Part shown: in pieces, positions 17,252 to 26,038 of the stretch
Layout of the letters: each line of letters begins with the position of its first letter
Numbering within the stretch: the stretch's first letter is position 1
Assembly: GCF_018863395.1 (NCBI RefSeq)
Contig: NZ_JAHKRR010000014.1
Span: 42,389-106,388, forward strand
Length of the DNA stretch: 64,000 nucleotides
Origin: Sinomicrobium weinanense
GTDB taxonomy: Bacteria; Bacteroidota; Bacteroidia; Flavobacteriales; Flavobacteriaceae
Direction: 5' to 3'
Notes under the pieces: model-generated
Seen by the model: only the letters and a program-made list of their open reading frames with translations
Told to the model about the DNA's origin: nothing
Databases searched by the model: none
Position numbers and translations under genes: made by a program

Positions 17252-19282
17252 ATGATAACAATGAAACAGATCGTTCAGAAATTGGATCATATCTATAAAG
17301 GCCTTGTCCTGTTGATAGGCGGGACACTATTGGTCAGCAGTTGTTCCAAGGATTTTTTAGATCCGAAACCACTGTCGTTCTATGAACCTACCGCTACCTT
17401 CAGTACGGAAGCCGGCCTGATATCGGCCATGGCGATATGCGACCGCCACCTCAAACTGTACTGGGCCACCGACCATAACGAAATGCTTACCCTGGGCACG
17501 GAATATATCTTTTCTGAACTGATGGTGGCCAGTGCTACCGACAAGCGCAACATGCTTGCCGATGTGGCCCATATGCTCACACCTACCAGTGAAACTTCAT
17601 ACCAGAATCTCGGAAGGACCAACAGTATCTGGTTTTTATGGGAAGAAACCTACAAAGGTATTATGTATGCAAATACTATTATCCAGTTCGTCGACCAGGT
17701 GGAAGAACTGGACGAGGCCACTAAAAATTCCTATAAAGGCAGGGCCTATTTTCATCGTGCTTTCCGCTATATGGCCCTGGTTTTCCAGTTTGGTGACGTA
17801 CCGCTTGTCACCAAGGTTTTAGAGGTGCCCAAACAAAACTACCGGAGCACAAAGCGCGATGCCATACTGGAAATGATAACCCGGGATATGGAATTTGCGG
17901 TGCAATGGGTGCCCGACCAAAAGGATATGGGGCTTACAGGTATGGTCAATAAAGGGGCCTGCCGCATGCTGCTTGCCAAATGCTACCTCGCCCTGGGAGA
18001 GTATGCCAAAGCAAAGGAGCAAACCGATATACTGATCGATCAATCGGGCTACGCACTGATGCAGGACAGTTTCGGAACATTCAACGACGGTGGCGAACCG
18101 CAGACATGGGAGATCACCCGGAATGTGATCTGGGACCTGCACCGCCCCGAAAACAAGCTTATCCCCGGCAACCAGGAGGTCATTTTGGGCATGCCCAACC
18201 GGGGTGCAGAGGCAGAATCATTTACCAAGATGCTGACCATGCGTATCCTGTATCCCTTTGTTTTTGACGGCAGGTTAAAAACAAAGGACGGTAAGCAGGC
18301 CTTGCTGAATATAAGGCGAAATGACCCCGATTACAACCCGGATTATGATTATATGAGGGCATTCGGGCGGGGTATTGCCACCTTTCGGCCCACCTCTTTT
18401 CACACCCGTTCGCTGTGGAAAGTCAACGGCGTTATGGACGAAACCGACCTTCGGCATAATTCGGAGGTGGGCAACTGGATACGCATGGAAGACTACCGCG
18501 TCAACAATAAGGAATCATCGGAATTCGGGAACCCCGTTTCGCTTTACAACGACAACGGGAACCTGCTGTGCAGCGATACCATTCGCCGCTGGTTTGATGT
18601 CCCTCACTACAAACTGTATCTCGACGATCCCGTCAATGAAGCTAATGTAGATGGTTCCGATGGCCTCAGGGGGGCTACCAATGGCGGCAATGCCGACTGG
18701 TATCTCTATCGCCTGGCGGAAGCCTATCTCCTTCGGGCCGAAGCCAAATATTATCTGAACCCGGGCGACGGTACTATTGCGGAAGACCTGAATGTACTGC
18801 GGCGACGGGCACAATGCAGCGAATTGTACCAGGGAGCTGTTACGATAGGGGATATCATGAACGAGCGTGCCCGTGAATTGTATTGGGAAGAATGGCGCAA
18901 TGTGGAGCTGACCCGTGTGTCGCTGTGCCTTGCCCGCAGCGGTGTTCCCGATGAATGGGGTAATGTCTATACCCTGGAGAATTTCGACAAGCAAAGCGGC
19001 ACGGATCTCGGAGGCGGGAGCTATTGGTATCAACGCATTGTACATTACAGTATGTATAACAAAGGATCCATACAGATCGATGCCACCGGCAATAGCAACC
19101 TTAATTATACCATGGATAAAAAGAATATTTACTGGCCCATTCCTTATGCGGCAATTACTGCTAATAACAAGGGTGAATTGAGCCAGAATTACGGATATGA
19201 CGGCTATGACCCTGCTACCCCTAAATGGGATTATTGGGAAGATGCTGTAGAAGATGAAGATAAGGTCTCGACTTCGGATTGA
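17252..19282 (+). CDS. SusD/RagB surface glycan-binding lipoprotein (PUL A)
   Basis: 676 residues, longer than the usual 500-600. The lipobox VSSC gives Cys31, followed by SKDFLDPKPLSFYEP, typical SusD mature start. TPR-type helices follow (RAYFHRAFRYMALVFQFGDVPLVTKV; LYRLAEAYLLRAEAKYYL; RARELYWEEWRNVELTR). The start could also be Met4 at 17261. It pairs with the upstream SusC as the lid and ligand-binding partner of the transporter. Confidence 0.93.
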   Translation: MITMKQIVQKLDHIYKGLVLLIGGTLLVSSCSKDFLDPKPLSFYEPTATFSTEAGLISAMAICDRHLKLYWATDHNEMLTLGTEYIFSELMVASATDKRNMLADVAHMLTPTSETSYQNLGRTNSIWFLWEETYKGIMYANTIIQFVDQVEELDEATKNSYKGRAYFHRAFRYMALVFQFGDVPLVTKVLEVPKQNYRSTKRDAILEMITRDMEFAVQWVPDQKDMGLTGMVNKGACRMLLAKCYLALGEYAKAKEQTDILIDQSGYALMQDSFGTFNDGGEPQTWEITRNVIWDLHRPENKLIPGNQEVILGMPNRGAEAESFTKMLTMRILYPFVFDGRLKTKDGKQALLNIRRNDPDYNPDYDYMRAFGRGIATFRPTSFHTRSLWKVNGVMDETDLRHNSEVGNWIRMEDYRVNNKESSEFGNPVSLYNDNGNLLCSDTIRRWFDVPHYKLYLDDPVNEANVDGSDGLRGATNGGNADWYLYRLAEAYLLRAEAKYYLNPGDGTIAEDLNVLRRRAQCSELYQGAVTIGDIMNERARELYWEEWRNVELTRVSLCLARSGVPDEWGNVYTLENFDKQSGTDLGGGSYWYQRIVHYSMYNKGSIQIDATGNSNLNYTMDKKNIYWPIPYAAITANNKGELSQNYGYDGYDPATPKWDYWEDAVEDEDKVSTSD

Positions 19283-19331
19283 ATTTCCGGTTAAATAGTT
19301 CCAATTCAATGAAAGTTTAAAAAGTACTGTT

Positions 19332-20435
19332 ATGTATAAAAAACTATTGATGTTATTGCTGAGCCTTCCTTTTCAGTTTCTATCCGCCCAGACAAATATG
19401 CTGGATAGCTTTCCGGAAGGGTACATCCCCGAAGAAGTGGGAAAACTTATCGCATACCGGTTTGTGTATGCCAAGCATGCGTTGCATGGAGGAAAATGGA
19501 TCAGTTACCCGGAAACGTTTTACTGGAACGGGACGCTTAGGTTTGCCGAACTGACAAACGATAAAGCACTTATAAAATTTATGGGAAACAGGTTCGAGCC
19601 CTTGTTTACGACAGAAAAAAAACTATTGCCCATTAAGAACCACGTCGACCTGAATATGTTTGGCAGCCTGCCTTTAACGCTTTATCAGATAACAAAAGAC
19701 AAACGTTACAGGGAACTGGGGATACCTTATGCGGATACGCAGTGGGAGGTCCCGGAGGATGCAAAGCCCGGCGAAAAGAAATGGGCTGAAAAAGGATATA
19801 CCTGGCAGACGCGCCTGTGGATTGACGACATGTATATGATTACCATCGTACAGGCAAATGCCTATAAAGTGACCGGGGATCCGAAATACATTGACCGGGC
19901 AGCCAGAGAAATGGTCATGTACCTGGATGAACTTCAGCAGCCGAACGGGCTCTTTTACCATGCCCCGGATGTTCCCTATTACTGGGCACGAGGTAATGGC
20001 TGGATGGCAGCAGGTGTGACAGAGCTGCTTCGTTACCTGCCTGAAGATCACAAAGACCGTCCCCGTATAATGCAGGGGTACCAAAAAATGATGAAAAGCC
20101 TGAAAAATTACCAGACAGCAGGCGGCATGTGGAACCAGCTGATCGACGAACCGGATTATTGGGCTGAAACCTCCGGATCGGCCATGTTTACCTATGCTTT
20201 TATTACCGGGGTCAAACAAGGCTGGCTGGATGCCGGAACGTACGCCCCGGCAGCCCGGAAGGCATGGATGGCCCTGGTATCTTATGTCAATGCACAAGGC
20301 GCCGTGTCCGATGTCTGCGTCGGGACAAATAAAAAGAACGACAAACAGTATTATTACGACCGCCCCCGCAGAACGGGCGATTATCACGGGCAAGCTCCTT
20401 ATCTATGGTGTGTAGCCGCCCTTTTGGAAAAATAA
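19332..20435 (+). CDS. GH105 unsaturated rhamnogalacturonyl hydrolase family
   Basis: 367 residues with a signal peptide (SAQ at 18-20). The (alpha/alpha)6 barrel shows RLWIDDMYM at 161-169 (Asp165/166, the catalytic Asp region), YYWARGNGW at 216-224, and a GGMWNQLIDEPDYWAETSGSAMF segment, all typical of GH88/GH105 (YteR/YesR-like). These enzymes hydrate and remove the unsaturated uronate left by polysaccharide lyases on rhamnogalacturonan or ulvan. Within PUL A it implies a lyase-treated, uronate-containing substrate, though no lyase gene lies in the window. Confidence 0.88.
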   Translation: MYKKLLMLLLSLPFQFLSAQTNMLDSFPEGYIPEEVGKLIAYRFVYAKHALHGGKWISYPETFYWNGTLRFAELTNDKALIKFMGNRFEPLFTTEKKLLPIKNHVDLNMFGSLPLTLYQITKDKRYRELGIPYADTQWEVPEDAKPGEKKWAEKGYTWQTRLWIDDMYMITIVQANAYKVTGDPKYIDRAAREMVMYLDELQQPNGLFYHAPDVPYYWARGNGWMAAGVTELLRYLPEDHKDRPRIMQGYQKMMKSLKNYQTAGGMWNQLIDEPDYWAETSGSAMFTYAFITGVKQGWLDAGTYAPAARKAWMALVSYVNAQGAVSDVCVGTNKKNDKQYYYDRPRRTGDYHGQAPYLWCVAALLEK

Positions 20436-20463
20436 TGAGCCTAAATTTTAAAACAATGATGAC

Positions 20464-21963
20464 ATGAAGCGATTGATTATAAATATATGTGTGCTCAGTT
20501 GTGCACTACTATGGAGTGCCTGCGACAAAATATCGGGTTGGTCAGACGATCAGGAACCTCCGAAGGATTTAACTGGATTTGTTGTAGACAGTACGTTTAC
20601 TAACCCGATTTTGCCCGGCGGCCCGGACCCTTGGGTGACACAGAAAAACGGAACCTATTACTACACCTATACCCAGGGGAGCAGGCTGGTGGTCCTAGAA
20701 ACTGAAAATTTATCGGAGCTTGCTTCGGCACGCAGACACGAGGTCTGGGCTCCCCCTTCCGGGACACCCTATTCCAAAAACCTGTGGGCACCCGAACTCC
20801 ATGAGATCGATGATAAGTGGTATTTCTATTTTGCAGCCGATGACGGACAGAATGCCAACCACAGGATGTACGTACTGAAAAACCCTTCTTCCAATCCACT
20901 GGAGGGGAACTGGGAGATGAAAGGGAAGGTAGCTGACGCATCGGACCAATGGGCTATTGACGGTACCGTATTTAAGCACAACGGGCAACTGTACATGTTA
21001 TGGTCCGGAGGCAATGCGGGAGCACCGCCACAGAAGATCTACGTAGCCAAAATGAGTAACCCCTGGACCATTTCTGGTGAAAAAGTGATGATATCTTCAC
21101 CCACCTATGACTGGGAAAAGAACGGGAACCCGATAAACGAAGGTCCGCAGGTACTTATAAATCCTGAAGGACGTGTGTTCGTGGTATATTCAGGTAGCGG
21201 TTTTTGGGTGGATACTTATTGCCTGGGACTGCTTACACTCCGGGAAAACGGCGACCCTATGAACCCGGCAGACTGGACCAAGACTCCCGAGCCCGTATTA
21301 TCCATGAAAGCGGAGAGTAATGCCTATGGTCCGGGACATAACGGTTTCTTTACATCCCCGGACGGTACGGAGGACTGGATTATTTACCATGCGCGGACCC
21401 AAGCCGGTGGGGGAGGCAGGAATCCCCGTATTCAGCGTTTTACCTGGAATGCCGACGGAACACCTCATTTCGGCGAACCGCTACCCACCGGGACACCGTT
21501 AAAAAGACCATCGGGCGAGGTCCTGCGGTACAGGCACCGTAAAGATACCTGGTCGATTGCAGGATTTAGTTCTGAAGAAGAGAACAACAGCCGATTGGCC
21601 ATTCGCCTTATTGATGACGAAGCTTCCACATACTGGATCACCCGGTATTCTTCAGACCCTACCGATTATCCGGATCACTGGATAACCGTAGATATGGGAG
21701 AAGTGTCTACAGTTGACGGTTTTATCATAGCACAGAAAAATGGTGATCGCAAAGTGAAGGAATTGGAGGTCCTGGTAGGAAATGACAACGAAAACTGGGA
21801 AAGCCTGGGCCTCTTCGAATTAAACAATATAGGCCTTATGGATCAATACCTGGATTTACCACAGCAAAAACAGTTCCGGTATTTTAAGATAATCCCCAAA
21901 GAAGGATATGATAGTCAGCCGCAACCCGGGCTGGCAGAGGTAGGGACCTATATTTTGCCATAG
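20464..21963 (+). CDS. GH43 lipoprotein with C-terminal F5/8C-type carbohydrate-binding module
   Basis: 499 residues, lipobox WSAC (Cys20). The N-terminal GH43 propeller shows Asp55 (GGPDPWV), Asp166 (WAIDGTVF) and Glu226 (NEGPQV) as the likely triad, plus LWAPELH. From about residue 370 a discoidin/F5/8C-like beta-sandwich follows (IRLIDDEASTYWITR, HWITVDMGEVSTVDGF, FRYFKIIPKEG). Architecture and motifs resemble exo-acting arabinofuranosidases. Last gene of PUL A; a large inverted repeat follows. Confidence 0.87.
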   Translation: MKRLIINICVLSCALLWSACDKISGWSDDQEPPKDLTGFVVDSTFTNPILPGGPDPWVTQKNGTYYYTYTQGSRLVVLETENLSELASARRHEVWAPPSGTPYSKNLWAPELHEIDDKWYFYFAADDGQNANHRMYVLKNPSSNPLEGNWEMKGKVADASDQWAIDGTVFKHNGQLYMLWSGGNAGAPPQKIYVAKMSNPWTISGEKVMISSPTYDWEKNGNPINEGPQVLINPEGRVFVVYSGSGFWVDTYCLGLLTLRENGDPMNPADWTKTPEPVLSMKAESNAYGPGHNGFFTSPDGTEDWIIYHARTQAGGGGRNPRIQRFTWNADGTPHFGEPLPTGTPLKRPSGEVLRYRHRKDTWSIAGFSSEEENNSRLAIRLIDDEASTYWITRYSSDPTDYPDHWITVDMGEVSTVDGFIIAQKNGDRKVKELEVLVGNDNENWESLGLFELNNIGLMDQYLDLPQQKQFRYFKIIPKEGYDSQPQPGLAEVGTYILP

Positions 21964-22053
21964 ATGAAAATACCGGAAGAATGTACGACAGGGAAGCCAT
22001 ACGGTTGTGGGAAGGGATATGCTCCGGGATGGGGACTAAAGTTCTGAATTGAA

Positions 22054-22121
22054 TTAGTCAATATTTAATCTGGCTGTCATGAGTAAAAAAGTGATTTTAA
22101 ATCAGATTAAATATTGACTAA
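22054..22121. repeat. Perfect 19-bp inverted repeat with 30-base loop between convergent genes
   Basis: TTAGTCAATATTTAATCTG (22054-22072) is exactly complementary in inverse to 22103-22121. It lies between the end of the GH43 gene and the stop of the minus-strand gene at 22130. A bidirectional terminator is the simplest role, but the stem is AT-rich and lacks a clear U-tract; a relic of a mobile element is the alternative. Confidence 0.75.
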
Positions 22122-22129
22122 CTATTATT

Positions 22130-22672
22130 TTATATTGCCCAGGGTTTTTGCCCTTCTTCAAGGGGCATGCAAGCAATATACCTTCCCGGAATCGGCTCGT
22201 AAGCCCTGGCCCGTACCATTCCGATTTCAGAAGTGAAATAACCGCTAATGGTAAGGCTTCTGAAAATATCAAAATAGTGTTTTTCTTCTGTGTTTAGAGC
22301 CTCTTCCTGCAATCTTCCCAAAAATTCGAATTTTTGATCGGGAGCCAATTGTTGAAAAGGCCTGTTGTATTGAGTTGCACATTTTTGGTCTAAATCGTTG
22401 AGGCCGTCAATGAACAGGTTCTTTTGCTCATCCCTGAAACAATCCTTTACCATAACGATCATATATTCCCCGATCCGGGCAGCTTTCGCCCCGGGAATGT
22501 CATCGGTAGCGGGGATAATTGTTTCTCCTATGTCATCGAGAAAAGAAAGTTCAACATCTTCAATGCTCACCCTGGTTTTGGGGACATACGAACAGGAATA
22601 TAAAAGCCATGAAGGAATTAGTGTGATCCCTCCTAATATACCTGCCCGGTGTAAAAAGGTTCTTCGTAACAT
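22130..22672 (-). CDS. Gluconate 2-dehydrogenase subunit 3-like protein (GMC partner)
   Basis: 180 residues from the ATG at 22672; a longer frame runs back into the GMC gene and is rejected. The N terminus MLRRTFLHRAGILGG is a twin-arginine export signal ending near a Cys (LLYSC), so folded export and perhaps lipidation. LSFLDDIGETIIPATDDIPGAKAARIGEYM is the family signature. Such proteins accompany GMC flavoproteins and help their secretion or assembly. The start is 2 bases after the GMC stop, so the pair is translationally coupled. Confidence 0.85.
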   Translation of the reverse strand: MLRRTFLHRAGILGGITLIPSWLLYSCSYVPKTRVSIEDVELSFLDDIGETIIPATDDIPGAKAARIGEYMIVMVKDCFRDEQKNLFIDGLNDLDQKCATQYNRPFQQLAPDQKFEFLGRLQEEALNTEEKHYFDIFRSLTISGYFTSEIGMVRARAYEPIPGRYIACMPLEEGQKPWAI

Positions 22673-22674
22673 TG

Positions 22675-24372
22675 CTATAAATTTCTTTTGTTTAATTCCC
22701 TTACTGCGAAATCTGCTGCCCGGGCAGTGAGGGCCATATAAGTTAAAGACGGGTTCTGACATCCGCTGGAGGTCATGCATGCTCCATCGGTAACAAATAC
22801 ATTTTCTGCTCCCCACACCTGGTTATTCCTGTTCAGTACAGAAGTTTTTCTGTCCCTGCCCATTCGGGCAGTACCCATTTCATGGATATTAAGCCCGAAG
22901 TTTCTTTTTTCCTTAAGGTCCCTGATATTCTTAAAATTGGCTTTATCCAGCATTTCCATGGCAGTTTGGACCATGTCTTTTTCCATGGCTCTTTCGTTCT
23001 TTTTATATTCGGCATCAACCACCAGCAAAGGAATTCCCCATGAATCTGTTTTTTCCGGATGTAACGATATACGATTTTCATGATAGGGAAGACATTCGCC
23101 CATGCCGTGCATTGAAAACGTCCAGGGGCCGATACCGGTCATTTCTTTTTTCAATGCTTTTCCTATTACTGCCTGTTCATTCCCGGTTGAGGAAGGGCGA
23201 AAACCTCCGCCGGAGTAAGCGTACCCTCTTACAAAATCCGGTTGTTTATCTTCCTTAAAATTCCTGAACCTCGGCATATAAATACCTGCAGGTCTTCTGC
23301 CGGCATAATAGCTGTCTTTAAGGCCTTCGAACTCCCCAACTACCCGGGCATTGTAATTGTGATCCATGAGATTATGTCCCAATGATCCGCTTTCATTTCC
23401 CATTCCGTCGGGGAAGCGGTCAGACCTGGAATTCATCAGGATAAGTGTGGAGTTTAAGGTTGAGGCATTTACAAAAATGATTTTCGCAAAGTATTCTGTG
23501 GCTTCTTGGGTATTGGCATCTATGACCCTGACCCCGGTGGCTTTACCTTTTTTCTGGTCATAAATTATGGAATCTACCACGGCATGAGGCCTTATGGTAA
23601 GGTTCCCGGTTTTCTGTGCTGCAGGCAGGGTTGAGGAATTACTACTGAAATAACCGCCGAAAGGACAGCCCCGTCTGCATAGATTCCTGTATTGGCAGGG
23701 GCCTCTTTCACCGTGTTTTACGGTAAGGTTGGCCATTCTGGAAATTATAAGGTGCCTGTCCTTGTAATGCGAAGAAAGCATTTCTTTTACGTAGGTTTCC
23801 AGGCAATTCATTTCCATGGGAGGCAGAAACTCCCCGTCAGGGAGTTGCGGCAGGCCATCCCTGTTGCCACTGATCCCTACAAATTTTTCAACATAACTGT
23901 ACCAGGGGGCTATGTCCCTGTATCGTATGGGCCAGTCTACTGCTATTCCTTCTTTGGCATTGGCTTCAAAATCCAGATCGCTCCAACGTTGCGTGTGGCG
24001 GGCCCAGAGAAGGGATTTTCCCCCTACCTGGTAACCCCGGATCCAGTCGAAAGGTTTGGATTGTTCATAAGGGTGCTCCTTATCCTTTACAAAAAAGTGT
24101 TCGGTATCTTCCGAAAAGGCATAACACCTGCTGGCTACCGGGTTTTCTTCGATAACTTTCAGAGGTAATCTGTTTCTATGCGGGAACTCCCATAAATGCA
24201 TATGAGCGGTCGGATAGTCTTTGATGTGTTCTACCATTCTTCCGCGTTCCAGGACCAGGGTCTTTAATCCCTTTTCACAAAGTTCCTTGGCTGCCCACCC
24301 CCCGCTAATACCGGAGCCTATTATGATGGCATCATAGGTGTTCTGGTCTTTGCCTTTTTTGTTTATATACAT
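22675..24372 (-). CDS. GMC-family FAD oxidoreductase
   Basis: 565 residues. An N-terminal FAD site is clear: YDAIIIGSGISGGWAAKELCEKGLKTLVLERG (split here: GSGISGG near residues 18-24). The Cys-rich RNLCRRGCPFGGYFSSNSS segment and C-terminal HEMGTARMG and NPSLTYMALTARA are as in gluconate-2-dehydrogenase/2-keto-gluconate GMC flavoproteins. It likely oxidizes a sugar or sugar acid hydroxyl in the periplasm, exported as a complex with the Tat-signal protein encoded next. No signal peptide of its own, which fits piggyback export. Confidence 0.88.
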   Translation of the reverse strand: MYINKKGKDQNTYDAIIIGSGISGGWAAKELCEKGLKTLVLERGRMVEHIKDYPTAHMHLWEFPHRNRLPLKVIEENPVASRCYAFSEDTEHFFVKDKEHPYEQSKPFDWIRGYQVGGKSLLWARHTQRWSDLDFEANAKEGIAVDWPIRYRDIAPWYSYVEKFVGISGNRDGLPQLPDGEFLPPMEMNCLETYVKEMLSSHYKDRHLIISRMANLTVKHGERGPCQYRNLCRRGCPFGGYFSSNSSTLPAAQKTGNLTIRPHAVVDSIIYDQKKGKATGVRVIDANTQEATEYFAKIIFVNASTLNSTLILMNSRSDRFPDGMGNESGSLGHNLMDHNYNARVVGEFEGLKDSYYAGRRPAGIYMPRFRNFKEDKQPDFVRGYAYSGGGFRPSSTGNEQAVIGKALKKEMTGIGPWTFSMHGMGECLPYHENRISLHPEKTDSWGIPLLVVDAEYKKNERAMEKDMVQTAMEMLDKANFKNIRDLKEKRNFGLNIHEMGTARMGRDRKTSVLNRNNQVWGAENVFVTDGACMTSSGCQNPSLTYMALTARAADFAVRELNKRNL

Positions 24373-24413
24373 TGGTTAATTGTTTGTTTTTGATTTATGT
24401 ATGACTGACGATA

Positions 24414-25253
24414 TTAATTTCCTTCTTTTATAAGATCTGTTAAAACTTTTCCGAACCTGTGTCCCAACTCGATCTGTCCCTGGGAAGAATAATGCAGTTC
24501 ATCATGCTTCTTGTCAAGGCCGTCTGTTGAAATCATATAAGTGTACGCTACGTCCTGTTCAATTTTTTCCTGGGCCTTCTGTACCAGTTCTGCTCCTGGA
24601 TATCGCTCAGTCACCGGATTTATTCTGCCGTATAATACAGGTAAATCTTGTTGTCCCATATCTTTACGGATGTTGCTTATAAGTTTTTGAAAACCGGTAT
24701 AGTAATCTTTTCCGGCTGCTGTAAATCTGGCGTCAGTTTCGCCCTGCATCCAGACCAGGGCTACGGGTTCGACCTTTTTTCCTTTGATAGTTTTACGGGT
24801 ATGGTAAATCAACGAGTCATAAAGTTTGCCAAATTCCGGAGTCCCCATTGTTGTTACTTTTTCAGGATCGTAATCAACAGCCCAGTCATACATGGAAGAA
24901 CCACCCACGGCATATTTAACAAGTACGAACTCCCGGTGCGGAAAATGTGCTGACAATTCCTCACAGATCCCTAATTCCGGTCCGAATGAACTATCGGAAG
25001 CGGGAACGAGCTTAGAGCTTTTTCCGAAATTATAATAGGTTATATGGTCACTGATCTCCTTATCACCGATCTCCTTTTTCTGCCCGGCGCCAACCATATT
25101 GGACTGTCCGCCGAGGATGATGAGGCCGACAGGAGCTGCTTTATCCTTTTTTGTGCTGTCCTCCCGGTTATTTTTCCTGTTGGCTTGACACCCGGTGGCT
25201 CCCACTACCAGTAACAGGAAAAGTATATACAAACTATTGATTTTTATTTTCAT
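24414..25253 (-). CDS. SASA-type acetylesterase lipoprotein
   Basis: 279 residues from the ATG at 25253 (2 bases after the preceding stop); the longer frame starts inside the upstream gene. Lipobox ATGC (about residue 22). The SGNH blocks are in normal order: LGGQSNMVG with the nucleophile Ser, YAVGGSSM, VWMQGETDA, then HDELHYSSQGQ with the catalytic His. This is the SASA/DUF303 family of carbohydrate acetylesterases found with xylan- and pectin-active loci. It is distinct from the larger esterase at 1963-3477. Confidence 0.85.
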   Translation of the reverse strand: MKIKINSLYILFLLLVVGATGCQANRKNNREDSTKKDKAAPVGLIILGGQSNMVGAGQKKEIGDKEISDHITYYNFGKSSKLVPASDSSFGPELGICEELSAHFPHREFVLVKYAVGGSSMYDWAVDYDPEKVTTMGTPEFGKLYDSLIYHTRKTIKGKKVEPVALVWMQGETDARFTAAGKDYYTGFQKLISNIRKDMGQQDLPVLYGRINPVTERYPGAELVQKAQEKIEQDVAYTYMISTDGLDKKHDELHYSSQGQIELGHRFGKVLTDLIKEGN

Positions 25254-25255
25254 AT

Positions 25256-25993
25256 TCAATAACTGATTAGTTTTTGTAAAAAGGCGGGATAAGTTTCCCC
25301 CAGGGAAGTACCTTGCCCTTTCACGTTCTTCCCATAGGTTATGGAATCTCCCAGACACAGGATATTAATACTATTATCTACCAGGTTGTTTTCCAGGAGA
25401 TATTCGTATATTTTTTCTGCTATAAGTTTATAGCCGATAGCCGTAGGATGAACACCATCCCTTTCCTGGCTGTTAAACTCGTTCTTTATGAATGGATCCC
25501 GGTTGTGCACAGGTATTTTCCTTTCGGAAAAAAGATGATATAAATCGATCATTCCAAAATCGTAGTCATCTTTCAGCTTTTTCATAATAGAAGCAATACT
25601 ATCCAGCTTGTCGTTGGGATGTTGTCTGTACATTCCCGGATCGTGTCTTTGATACAAAAAAACGGTGTCCACCGGAGGAGGGCTGAGCAGGACACATTTT
25701 ATATTTCGTTTTTTTATACGGTCCAACAGGCTTCTGAGGTTGTTTTTATATTCCCCGTAGGAGATCATTTTCGAAGTATTGAGCATATCATTGGTCCCTA
25801 TCATTAAAAGGATCAGGTCCGGATGTTTTTGCCATATATCATTATTCAGCCGGTTCAGAAGGTCCCTGGTAGAATTTCCGCATACGCCCGAGTTGATCAC
25901 CAGATGACCTTGCCCGTATCCCTTATCGGGGAATAAGGAACTTGAAGCCACCAGGATAGCTATAAGGGATTTTACAATAAGAAGCCTACACAT
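25256..25993 (-). CDS. Circularly permuted SGNH/GDSL hydrolase
   Basis: 245 residues, signal peptide about 1-29. Every SGNH block is present but in rotated order: block II NSGVCGNSTRDLL (34-46, Gly39), block III LLMIGTNDM (62-70, Asn68), block V DGVHPTAIGY (179-188, Asp179 and His182), and only then block I INILCLGDSITYG (209-221, Ser217), with the protein ending at YPAFLQKLISY. Joining its C terminus to its N terminus (KGYGQGHLVINSGVCG) restores the canonical order without a gap. Normally Ser is near residue 10-30. The gene is coupled to the downstream acetylesterase gene. Likely a saccharide deacetylase; the fold rotation is inferred from motif order. Confidence 0.85.
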   Translation of the reverse strand: MCRLLIVKSLIAILVASSSLFPDKGYGQGHLVINSGVCGNSTRDLLNRLNNDIWQKHPDLILLMIGTNDMLNTSKMISYGEYKNNLRSLLDRIKKRNIKCVLLSPPPVDTVFLYQRHDPGMYRQHPNDKLDSIASIMKKLKDDYDFGMIDLYHLFSERKIPVHNRDPFIKNEFNSQERDGVHPTAIGYKLIAEKIYEYLLENNLVDNSINILCLGDSITYGKNVKGQGTSLGETYPAFLQKLISY

Positions 25994-26038
25994 AAAAGCG
26001 CTTTAGGTACCGATTTTCTTCTAATTTACGTATCTGGA

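Noticed and set aside
18515..19309. 264-codon minus-strand ORF antisense to susD of PUL A
   Set aside because: Overlaps a clear SusD gene; sequence has no family resemblance; such frames arise from codon bias in GC-rich genes.
19674..20393. 239-codon minus-strand ORF antisense to GH105
   Set aside because: Shadow of the GH105 gene; no recognisable domain or ribosome-binding site.
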